From Chloroflexota bacterium (GTDB taxonomy: Bacteria; Chloroflexota; Dehalococcoidia; SM23-28-2), in assembly GCA_030691665.1 (NCBI GenBank), contig JAUYDU010000148.1:1-18667 (forward strand): a DNA stretch of 18,667 bases. Reading direction: 5' to 3'. Both the position numbers and the translations under genes were made by a program. Under the pieces are notes generated by a model that did no database searches, had not been told where the DNA came from, and saw only the letters and a program-made list of their open reading frames with translations. Below are positions 7,641 through 14,383 of this stretch, one piece after another; positions within the stretch are counted from its first letter, which is position 1, and each line of letters opens with the position of its first letter.

Positions 7641-7791
7641 GAGAAGGAGCGGGTGGACCTCTACTCTAAGGACGGCCTGGAACAACGAACGCCTGTTTGC
7701 CTGCAGGGTGAAGAAGGCCGGACTTGAGGTCTTCGAAGTGGGGCATCATGACGCAGAGCGGGTCGCCGGGGAGACCAAGCAGCCAAGCTGA
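7641..7791 (+). pseudogene. Frameshifted 3' fragment of a DPM1-like GT2 glycosyltransferase
   Basis: Reading from 7653 gives VDLYSKDG. One extra C in the ggcctgg at 7674-7680 must be skipped, and from 7678 the frame reads WNNERLFACRVKKAG, then LEVFEVGHHDAERVAGETK and a TGA at 7789-7791. This lines up with the C-terminal part of the intact GT2 at 5090-5785 (LWSKDGWNFEPLFIARLLKA, then KVIEVPQRASSRISGHSK) and with the general KAGLxVxEVPxxxxxRxxGxS pattern of DPM1-like enzymes. The N-terminal three quarters are missing, so this is a decayed remnant and not a sequencing slip. It overlaps the beginning of the next GT2 as called (7748). Confidence 0.65.
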
Positions 7792-8890
7792 AGGGCTGGC
7801 TTTAGAGCCACCAACAGCATCCTTCGGGGGCGGTACCGTCGCTGAACCGGTGCCCGCTCGAGCACCGCTTCCTGCACCACCCATGGCTCCCTCAGAGGAG
7901 TCTCTGGTGTCTGTCATCGTCACATCTTACACCCTGGACCGGGTCAAGGATGTCCAGGGGGTTTTGGAGAGTCTTCACGCCCAGACATATCGCAACCTGG
8001 AGATCATCTTCGTGGGCGAAGGGACCCAGGAGATTTGCCACAGGATTGAGGGTTTTGCGATGCAGAAGGGGATAGCCAACCTGCGCACCGTGTTCAACGA
8101 TGGCGTCCCGGGCCTTTCTCCCGCGCGTAACCTTGGTGCCAAGCACTCGCGGGGTGACATCATCGCCTTCATCGATGACGACGCCATCGCTTTCCCGGAC
8201 TGGGTCCAGGAGATCGTAGATGCCTTTCGGCAGAACGCAGGGGCTATTGGCCTTACTGGCCCTGCTTACCCCCTCTGGCAGGGCAACAAGCTAGAATGGT
8301 TCCCCGAAGAGTTCTACTGGCTATTGAGCTGCCCAACTCCCGGCTGGACTGGCTTCACGAGGCCTACCATCGTCCGCAATGCGTGGGGGATGAACATGGC
8401 ATTTCGGAAGGAAGCCTTTGACTCCTGCCGGTTTTCTGAGGCCTTTGTCGGCGGAGAGAAGACAGGCGCCGATGACGTAGAATTCTCCATGCAAGTTCGC
8501 CGAGCCACGGGGAAGGTTATTCTCTTTCACCCCGCCGTACGTGTCTCCCACAAAGTCTATCGCAACAGGCTTTCCGCCAGCTTTATACGAAGGAAGTCCT
8601 TCCGTGACGGGTATGGAAAGGCAATTCTGAAGAAGTTGTACCCAGAGGGCAAGGAGGCATCCTTCAATATTCATATCGAGATAGCCGTGCTGAGGCTAAT
8701 CCTTCTGCGTTTCTTTCCAAGAATGTTGGGAAGGCTCCCTAGGGATCCTATAGGGGCCTGGAACCAATTCAGGGTGGCGTCGATCGCCCTTTTCTATACG
8801 GGAGCCGGTTATCTGGCCGGTTATCTAAAGGGTACTGGCTCCCTCCTACGGGACTCCAGAAAAGCTAAGGCCAACGAAAGGAGAGTTTAG
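7748..8890 (+). CDS. Glycosyltransferase family 2, with C-terminal hydrophobic region
   Basis: From ATG 7748 the protein has 380 residues. A Pro/Ala-rich leader (1-50) precedes the GT2 domain: LVSVIVTSYTLDR (53-65), SPARNLGAKHSRGDIIAF (124-141) and the metal-binding IDDDA (142-146). NAWGMNMAFRKEAF (211-224) and GADDVEFS (240-247) are typical acceptor-side and catalytic-base regions. The C-terminus has moderately hydrophobic helices (about 310-365) that may associate with the membrane. The start is doubtful: ATG 7748 lies inside the broken GT2 fragment and has no clear ribosome-binding site, while ATG 7883 begins right before the GT domain and also lacks one. The Pro/Ala leader may therefore be untranslated. 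The stop is one base before the next ATG. The protein is a sugar transferase; donor and acceptor are unknown. Confidence 0.88.
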   Translation: MTQSGSPGRPSSQAEGLALEPPTASFGGGTVAEPVPARAPLPAPPMAPSEESLVSVIVTSYTLDRVKDVQGVLESLHAQTYRNLEIIFVGEGTQEICHRIEGFAMQKGIANLRTVFNDGVPGLSPARNLGAKHSRGDIIAFIDDDAIAFPDWVQEIVDAFRQNAGAIGLTGPAYPLWQGNKLEWFPEEFYWLLSCPTPGWTGFTRPTIVRNAWGMNMAFRKEAFDSCRFSEAFVGGEKTGADDVEFSMQVRRATGKVILFHPAVRVSHKVYRNRLSASFIRRKSFRDGYGKAILKKLYPEGKEASFNIHIEIAVLRLILLRFFPRMLGRLPRDPIGAWNQFRVASIALFYTGAGYLAGYLKGTGSLLRDSRKAKANERRV

Positions 8891-8891
8891 C

Positions 8892-9851
8892 ATGGTCGAA
8901 GTTCTAGGCGTCAAGCACTTCGTGACTGGAGGCGCAGGATTCATCGGCAGTCACTTAACGGCCTGGCTGCTCCAGAACGGAAGGGATGTCACTGTCTACG
9001 ACAACCTCTCGATGGGGAGGAAAGCGTTCATCGAGCATAACCTGGGCAACCCTAGGTTCTGCTTTGTGGAGGGCGACCTCCTCAACTACAAACTCCTAGA
9101 AGAACAGATGGCGGGACACGACTTCGTGTGGCATCTAGGTGCGAATGGTGACATCGCCAAGGGGGTATCAAACCCTGACCTGGACCTGAACAACGGGATT
9201 ATCGCCACCCAAAACGTCATGAAGGCTATGAAGGCCAACGGCATAAAACGCCTAGTCTATACTTCATCTTCCACGGTCTATGGTGACATCAAGCTCTACC
9301 CCACCCCTGAGACGGCCGCCCCTCTCTTCCCGGAGTCTTTCTATGGGGCCAGCAAGCTGGCGGGGGAGGCCATTATCAGCGCCTGGTGCCACCTCTTTGA
9401 CATGCAGGCCTGGGTCTTCCGCTTCGGCAATGTGGTAGGTGCGAGGATGAGGCGAGGGGTCATACATGACTTTATCGCGAAGCTCCGGAAGAACCCCAAT
9501 GAACTGGAGATTCTTGGCGACGGCATGGGACATAAGAACTTTTTCCTGGTAGAAGATTGCATCGAGGGGATGCTGACCGCGGTCAATAGGGCGGATGTGC
9601 AGCCCTGCGACGTGTTCAACCTGGGTTGCGAGTCAACGACGAAAATCTCGGCCATAGCTCGCATCGTCGCGGAGGAGATGGGGCTCAAGAACGTCCGGTT
9701 CCGCACCACAGGCGGCAAGCGGGGATGGCCGGGCGATGTACCCAACGTGATCTACGACGTCTCCAAGATGAAGAGCCTGGGCTGGCAGGCAAAGCATACT
9801 TCCGACGAGGCGGTGCGCATCGCCGCCCGCAGGCTCCTGGGCGAGGAGTAG
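8892..9851 (+). CDS. NAD-dependent epimerase/dehydratase (extended SDR, UDP-glucose 4-epimerase-like)
   Basis: This 319-residue extended SDR has HFVTGGAGFIGSHL (9-22) with the GxxGxxG dinucleotide motif, TVYDNLSMG (34-42) whose acidic residue points to NAD, SSSTVYG (125-131) holding the catalytic Ser/Thr, and Y151-K155 (YGASK) as the catalytic pair. VFRFGNVVGARM and LEILGDGMGHKNFFLVEDC are in the sugar-nucleotide pocket region. The family epimerises or dehydrates NDP-sugars; 4-epimerisation is the most likely reaction, but this cannot be settled by eye. AAAGGAGAG (8877-8885) is a strong ribosome-binding site six bases before ATG 8892. GAGGAG at its own end serves the next gene. Confidence 0.9.
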   Translation: MVEVLGVKHFVTGGAGFIGSHLTAWLLQNGRDVTVYDNLSMGRKAFIEHNLGNPRFCFVEGDLLNYKLLEEQMAGHDFVWHLGANGDIAKGVSNPDLDLNNGIIATQNVMKAMKANGIKRLVYTSSSTVYGDIKLYPTPETAAPLFPESFYGASKLAGEAIISAWCHLFDMQAWVFRFGNVVGARMRRGVIHDFIAKLRKNPNELEILGDGMGHKNFFLVEDCIEGMLTAVNRADVQPCDVFNLGCESTTKISAIARIVAEEMGLKNVRFRTTGGKRGWPGDVPNVIYDVSKMKSLGWQAKHTSDEAVRIAARRLLGEE

Positions 9852-9856
9852 GCCAA

Positions 9857-11212
9857 ATGGCGGAGCCTATCTCCTCTGAAGTCCGCGCGAAGGTCTGCGT
9901 CGTCGGCATATGGCACCTGGGCGCGGTGACGTGCGCGTGTCTGGCCGACCTGGGCTACCAGGTGGTCGGGGTGGACAGGGACCAGGCCCGCGTGGCATTC
10001 CTCAACAGCGGCGAGCCGCCCCTATATGAGCCTGGCCTCCAAGAGCTGATGGAGCGGAACATCGCCTCAGGCCGGTTGGGCTTCACCTCCGACCTCCGCG
10101 ACGGGGCCAGAGGGGCGCCGTACCTCATCATCGCCCACGACACGCCCGTGAACGACCAGGACGAGGCGGACCTCTCCCCCATCACCTCTGCCTTCCAGGA
10201 GCTGGCCGGCTGCGCGGAGGACGGCGCGACGGTGGTGGTGAGCAGCCAGGTGCCGGTGGGCACGTGCGAGGCCATGGCCGCCACCGTAAGGCGTCTCAAC
10301 CCCGGCCTCCGGTTCGGCATCGCCTGCGTGCCGGAGAACCTGCGCCTGGGCCAGGCCATCGAGCGGTTCAAGCGTCCAGACATGCTGGTCATCGGCGCCG
10401 ACACCCCCGCCACGCGCCAGGCGGTGGAGCAGCTCCTCTCCCCCATCCAGGCGCCGCGGGTGGCGGTGAACCTGCGCACCGCCGAGATGACCAAGCACGC
10501 CATCAACGCCTACCTGGCGCTGAACATCAGCTTCGCCAACGAGCTGGCCAACCTCAGCGACCTGGTGGGGGCCGACGCTCTCCAGGTGATGCAGGCGCTT
10601 CGCCTGGACAGCCGCGTCAGCCCCAGGGCGCCCCTGTTCCCTGGCCTCGGCTTCGCAGGAGGGACGCTGGCCCGGGACCTGAAGGCGCTGAGCCACCTGG
10701 GGGAGGAGCACGACTACGAGGCACCTCTGGTCAACGGTGTTCTGCGCGTGAACCAGCTCCAGAACCGCATGGTGGTCCTGAGGCTGAAACAGTCCTTCGG
10801 CTCGCTCCAGGGGCTGGAGGTGGGGGTACTTGGGCTCACCTATAAAGCGGGCACCAGCACGCTCCGCCGCTCCGCGGCCCTGGAGATAGTGAGGGCCATG
10901 GCCGAGGAGGGAGCCAGCGTCAAGGCCTACGACCCAAGGGCCAACCCCACGGAGGTGGAGCCACATCTGCGCTACTTCACCCGGTGCGCCTCCCCATATG
11001 ACGCGGCCCTGGGCTGCCGGGCGCTGGTGCTGGTGACGGCCTGGCCCGAGTTCAAGGAGTTGGACTTCGGGCGGGTGCGCGCCTCCATGCGGTTCCCCTT
11101 CCTCCTGGACGCGCAGAACATGCTGGACGCCGACCGGATGGTGGAGTTGGGCTTTGTCTACCAGGGCGTGGGCAGGGCGCGGGCCCAGAAGACGAGCGGA
11201 GGGAATCCATGA
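9857..11212 (+). CDS. UDP-glucose/GDP-mannose dehydrogenase-family protein lacking the catalytic cysteine
   Basis: The 451-residue length and three-domain plan match nucleotide-sugar dehydrogenases, which oxidise NDP-sugars at C6 in two steps using NAD. The N-terminal domain opens KVCVVGIWHLGAVT (12-25), where the usual GxGYVG reads GIWHLG. E160 (VPENLRLG), K213 and N217 (EMTKHAINAYLALNISFANE) keep expected catalytic or binding positions, and GLTYK (326-330) plus LRRSAALEI match the C-terminal domain. The canonical GFGGSCFPKD motif is GFAGGTLARD here (265-274), so Thr270 replaces the nucleophilic Cys. I recall a divergent branch with GxWHLG and GFAGG motifs, so this may be a subfamily trait. 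ATG 9857 has GAGGAG eight bases upstream. The gene overlaps the following oxidoreductase by 4 nt and is more G+C-rich than the genes before it. Confidence 0.88.
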   Translation: MAEPISSEVRAKVCVVGIWHLGAVTCACLADLGYQVVGVDRDQARVAFLNSGEPPLYEPGLQELMERNIASGRLGFTSDLRDGARGAPYLIIAHDTPVNDQDEADLSPITSAFQELAGCAEDGATVVVSSQVPVGTCEAMAATVRRLNPGLRFGIACVPENLRLGQAIERFKRPDMLVIGADTPATRQAVEQLLSPIQAPRVAVNLRTAEMTKHAINAYLALNISFANELANLSDLVGADALQVMQALRLDSRVSPRAPLFPGLGFAGGTLARDLKALSHLGEEHDYEAPLVNGVLRVNQLQNRMVVLRLKQSFGSLQGLEVGVLGLTYKAGTSTLRRSAALEIVRAMAEEGASVKAYDPRANPTEVEPHLRYFTRCASPYDAALGCRALVLVTAWPEFKELDFGRVRASMRFPFLLDAQNMLDADRMVELGFVYQGVGRARAQKTSGGNP

Positions 11213-12210
11213 GGGTAGGGATTATCGGCGCGGGCCTCCAGGGGCGGCGGCGCGCTCCCGTGCTGGCCGAGTTCCCCAATACAGAGCTGGTCGTCGTCAG
11301 CGCCGCCACTCTAGAATCGGCCAAACGGCTGGCTGACAGGATGCGCTGCGAGGCCGCGCAGGGTTGGGAGCCGGTGGTGGAGAGACAGGACCTGGACGCG
11401 GTCATCGTGTGCACGCCGCCACACCTCCACGCGCGCATCAGCATCGCCGCCATGCGGTCGGGCAAGCACGTCCTGTGCGAGAAGCCCCTCACGAAGATGG
11501 TGGAGGAGGCGGAGGAGTTGGTTCGCGTCGCGCGGGAGACGGGGCAGACCCTCAAGTGCGGCTTCAACCATCGCCACCACCCCGGGTTTCAGCAGATACG
11601 GAAGTGGTTCGACGCGGGACGCATCGGGGAGCCTATCTTCGTCCGATGCCGGTACGGCATCGGCGGGCGGCTGGGCTACGAGAAGGAGTGGCGGGCCAAC
11701 CCGGAGATAGTGGGCGGCGGGCAGCTCATGGAGCAGGGCATCCACGCCGTGGACCTCGCCCGCTGGTTCCTGGGCGGGTTCTCCCAGGTCACCGCCTTCG
11801 TGGAGACGCGTTTCTGGGGCGTCGAGCCCCTGGAGGACAACGCCTTCGCCCTCTACCGGACCGCCGGCGGCGCTGTCGCCTCCATCCACTCCAGTCTCAC
11901 CCAGTGGAAGAACCTCTTCTCCTTCGAGCTTTACGGCCGGGACGGGTACGTGGCCGTGGAGGGCCTGGGAGGCGGCTACGGGACCGAGCGGGCAATCTTC
12001 GGCCGAAGGGACTTCACCGCCCCCTTTGGGGAAGAGGTGGTGGAGTTCCGGGGGGAGGACCGCTCCTGGCGAGAGGAGTGGAAGGAGTTCGTGGCCGCCG
12101 TCTCGGAGCGGCGGGAACCCCTGGGCAGCGGCCAGGACGGGCTGGAGGCGCTCCGGCTGGTGTACGCCGCATATGAGGCGGCGAGAAAGCGCCATACGAT
12201 AGACCTCTGA
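11209..12210 (+). CDS. Gfo/Idh/MocA-family oxidoreductase (second copy)
   Basis: This 333-residue protein starts with VGIIGAGLQGRRRA (3-16), has CTPPHLHA and the EKPL signature (GKHVLCEKPLTK), and in the C-terminal domain repeats almost word for word the blocks of the 6635-7639 protein: LKCGFNHRH, VRCRYGIGG, RWFLGGFS, PLEDNAFALYRT, TQWKNLFSFELYGRDG and SWREEWKEF. By eye roughly half of all residues are identical, mostly in the C-terminal domain, which implies similar substrates. Its ATG overlaps the TGA of the dehydrogenase (ATGA), with GGAGGG five bases upstream, so the two are probably translationally coupled and may act in sequence on one sugar nucleotide. Its codons are much richer in G/C at third positions than those of the first copy. 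Confidence 0.92.
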   Translation: MRVGIIGAGLQGRRRAPVLAEFPNTELVVVSAATLESAKRLADRMRCEAAQGWEPVVERQDLDAVIVCTPPHLHARISIAAMRSGKHVLCEKPLTKMVEEAEELVRVARETGQTLKCGFNHRHHPGFQQIRKWFDAGRIGEPIFVRCRYGIGGRLGYEKEWRANPEIVGGGQLMEQGIHAVDLARWFLGGFSQVTAFVETRFWGVEPLEDNAFALYRTAGGAVASIHSSLTQWKNLFSFELYGRDGYVAVEGLGGGYGTERAIFGRRDFTAPFGEEVVEFRGEDRSWREEWKEFVAAVSERREPLGSGQDGLEALRLVYAAYEAARKRHTIDL

Positions 12211-12243
12211 ACATAGCGGGGGACTAAGCTGAAGATACACTTT

Positions 12244-13137
12244 GTGAAGCTGAAGCTGCTCCGCTTGGCGGGGATTGTACTTCGACCCCTGCTTATTGTC
12301 GGCGTTGGCCGGATGCGATGGGTATATCCCGTTTGGGCTCTGTTCGCGCGTCTATTCTTCGGCAACAGTGTGACCATAAGAGCGGACGGGGTGAGTATTT
12401 CTGTACCGCCCGACGACGGATTTGGATTCAACTTGCTCACACAGGGTTCCTGGGAGCCCTTCATGCTGGGGCTGTTCAAGAGCAACATTTCTATTGGCAT
12501 GACCGTGGTCGATGTGGGAGCCCACGTTGGCATTTACACGCTCGCGGCGGCTGCTAAAGTCGGGGACTGTGGCAGAGTTTATGCTTTTGAGCCGGTACCC
12601 CGGAACTACGCCCTCCTCGTCCAGAACATCGAGGCGAATGGTTTCACAGTAAACGTGGTGCCGCTTCGGAAAGCCGTATCCGACAAGCCAGGAATGCTCA
12701 CTCTGTACCTAGATGCGCTACAGTCGACTCTACACAGCGTCACTAGGCGGGGCAAGGATGCCAGTCCCATCATGTGCGAGGCTGTTGCTTTGGACGAGTG
12801 CCTCGGTGGAAGCAAAGTCGATGTTGTCAAGATAGACGTGGAAGGTGCAGAAATGGCGGTGCTGCAAGGGATGCAACGCATCGTCAGCGAGAACCCGGGT
12901 GTCAAGATATTCTGTGAGTTCGTTCCGCAATCGCTGGTGGCGGCAGGAGCCTCGCCAAGAGGCCTACTTGACTTGTTGACTGCGCAGGCATTCACCATCT
13001 ACAAGATTGATGAGCACAGGCGAGACGTTGTCCATATCTTCAACAACAATAAGTCCGAACTCGTTACGGATAAGGGCTGTTACTTGCTCTGTGTCAGAGA
13101 GGGGAATTCGCTCTTTGTTAGGCAAGAACAGGGATAA
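12244..13137 (+). CDS. FkbM-family methyltransferase
   Basis: This 297-residue protein has an S-adenosylmethionine-binding Rossmann core: VVDVGAHVGIYTL (88-100) is motif I, and AFEPVPRNY (114-122) supplies the acidic residue that contacts the ribose. VDVVKIDVEGAEMAVLQGM (192-210) is the FkbM hallmark. FkbM enzymes O-methylate sugars or polyketide hydroxyls; here methylation of a glycan or sugar intermediate is likely. Residues 1-40 are hydrophobic and basic (LLRLAGIVLRPLLIVGVGRM), perhaps a membrane-associating helix. The start is GTG at 12244, with no convincing Shine-Dalgarno. The base composition is more A/T-rich than the genes on both sides, suggesting separate origin. The next gene begins 20 nt after the stop. 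Confidence 0.88.
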   Translation: MKLKLLRLAGIVLRPLLIVGVGRMRWVYPVWALFARLFFGNSVTIRADGVSISVPPDDGFGFNLLTQGSWEPFMLGLFKSNISIGMTVVDVGAHVGIYTLAAAAKVGDCGRVYAFEPVPRNYALLVQNIEANGFTVNVVPLRKAVSDKPGMLTLYLDALQSTLHSVTRRGKDASPIMCEAVALDECLGGSKVDVVKIDVEGAEMAVLQGMQRIVSENPGVKIFCEFVPQSLVAAGASPRGLLDLLTAQAFTIYKIDEHRRDVVHIFNNNKSELVTDKGCYLLCVREGNSLFVRQEQG

Positions 13138-13156
13138 CCCGGTTCGCCTTCAGACC

Positions 13157-14143
13157 ATGCAAGCGCTTGTCACTGGCGTCGGCGGGTTCCTGGGCTCCTA
13201 CCTTGCGGAGCTTCTGCTGGACAGAGGCTGTGTGGTTTATGGCGCTGTCCGCCGCGGCCCTGCCAACGTTGCCTGCCTCAAGGACAGGCTCTCTCTGCTG
13301 CCCTGCGATGTGCTGGACGCAGCGCAGGTGGAGGCGGCCGTGCGGGAGTCGCAGCCGGAGGTGGTATTTCACCTGGCGGCCCAGAGCCTGCCAGTCCTCT
13401 CCTGGAAGGACCCGGAGGACACCTTCAGAACCAACGTCTTCGGTACCCTCAACCTGCTGGAGGCTGTGCGGAAGGCCAGCCCTGCCGCCACCGTGGTGGT
13501 GGCAGGTTCCAGCGCGGAGTATGGCTTCGCCAGTCCGGAAGAGGCGCCCCGTAGGGAGGACAGGCCGCTGCGCCCCGCCAGCCCCTACGGCGTGAGCAAG
13601 GTGGCCGCAGGGCTCCTCGGACATCTCTACTGGCACACCTACGGGTTGAAGGTCGTCCACGTCCGCCCCTTCTTCGTCATCGGCCCGAGGAAGACGAGTG
13701 ACGCGTGCTCCGACTTCGCGCGGGGCATCGTGGCAGTGGAGCGGGGAGAGCGGCGCGCCGTGAGCGTGGGGAACCTGGAAGCGGTGCGCGACTTCCTGGA
13801 TGTGCGGGACGCCGTGCGAGGCCTCTGGCTCCTAGGCGAAAAGGGAACCCCGGGCGAGGTCTATAACCTTTGCTCAGGCACGGGCAACAAGGTGCGGGAG
13901 CTGCTGGATATCCTCGTCTCGATGGCCGAGCGCTCCATTCCTGTGGAGCAAGACCTTGCCCGCTTGCGTCCCATCGACGAGCCCGTGATCATTGGCGACA
14001 ACACTCGGTTGCGCGCCCTGGGATGGAGCCCACAGATACCGCTGGACCAGACCCTCAAAGACATCCTGGACTACTGGCGCCGCTCTCTGGGGGACAGCGC
14101 AGGGCGTTGGTCACCAGGTACTGCACGGTGGCGCCATCTCTGA
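13157..14143 (+). CDS. GDP-6-deoxyhexose reductase / GDP-mannose 4,6-dehydratase-like SDR, with altered C-terminus
   Basis: This 328-residue extended SDR has ALVTGVGGFLGSYL (3-16), HLAAQS (72-77), GSSAEYG (117-123) with the catalytic Ser and Glu, and SPYGVSK (142-148) with Tyr144 and Lys148. RPFFVIGPRK, the CSDFARGI segment and VGNLEAVRDFLDVRDAVRG are diagnostic of the GMD/RMD branch, which dehydrates GDP-mannose or reduces its 4-keto-6-deoxy product. I lean to the reductase (Rmd) type but cannot separate the two. ATG 13157 begins at the first strand and lacks a clear ribosome-binding site. The family normally ends near LDYWR. The last about 20 residues (SLGDSAGRWSPGTARWRHL) are encoded by DNA that reads as transposase on the other strand, so the original 3' end was probably replaced. 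Confidence 0.88.
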   Translation: MQALVTGVGGFLGSYLAELLLDRGCVVYGAVRRGPANVACLKDRLSLLPCDVLDAAQVEAAVRESQPEVVFHLAAQSLPVLSWKDPEDTFRTNVFGTLNLLEAVRKASPAATVVVAGSSAEYGFASPEEAPRREDRPLRPASPYGVSKVAAGLLGHLYWHTYGLKVVHVRPFFVIGPRKTSDACSDFARGIVAVERGERRAVSVGNLEAVRDFLDVRDAVRGLWLLGEKGTPGEVYNLCSGTGNKVRELLDILVSMAERSIPVEQDLARLRPIDEPVIIGDNTRLRALGWSPQIPLDQTLKDILDYWRRSLGDSAGRWSPGTARWRHL

Positions 14144-14248
14144 CCACCACCAGCTTCACCTTGCCGTAGCCCCGCAGATGGACGTGGAAGCCCTTGATGG
14201 AGGCGCCCGCGGCCGTCCGCGCCGCATTGCGGCCTCTTGTCGGAGTAG
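14089..14248 (-). pseudogene. Fragment of a DDE transposase, antisense to the end of the reductase gene
   Basis: On the minus strand from about 14240 to 14089 the frame reads AAGASIKGFHVHLRGYGKV, then KLVVVRDGATVQYLVTNALR. The pattern HLRGYGxVKxxxxxxxDGxxxYxVTNxL is familiar from the core of DDE-type transposases of the IS701/IS4-like kind. No start, no catalytic triad and no flanking arms can be seen, so only about 50 codons survive. The fragment overlaps the last codons of the 13157-14143 gene and supplies its stop codon. The boundaries are approximate and the exact IS family is uncertain. Confidence 0.5.
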
Positions 14249-14329
14249 CGGCATGACCAGGATTATGCTATCTTGGGTGTCCAAACAACCCAGGCCGGTT
14301 CAAAGCTGGGTGGCCCAGAGCCTACCTGA

Positions 14330-14383
14330 CAACTGAGAAATCCCAGTTGAAGTAGCACTCAAGTTGGAGGTGACAAGTTGGAG
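14330..14383 (+). promoter_or_regulatory. Leader of the third Gfo/Idh/MocA gene: hairpin, direct repeat and strong ribosome-binding site
   Basis: CAACTG (14330-14335) and CAGTTG (14344-14349) form a 6-bp inverted repeat with an 8-nt loop. AAGTTGGAG occurs at 14361-14369 and again at 14375-14383. The first copy contains the ribosome-binding site GGAGGTGA (14366-14373) and the second contains the TTG start codon at 14378. The near-perfect Shine-Dalgarno is the reason for choosing TTG over the GTG at 14405. Confidence 0.5.

Noticed and set aside
11364..12176. Long alternative frame inside the second Gfo/Idh/MocA gene
   Set aside because: It is a shadow in the +1/+2 frame of a gene with clear motifs; the product is Arg/Gly/Pro-rich low complexity.
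14305..14325. GCTGGG-TGG-CCCAG hairpin as a terminator
   Set aside because: The stem is short and no T-tract follows, so intrinsic termination is not supported.
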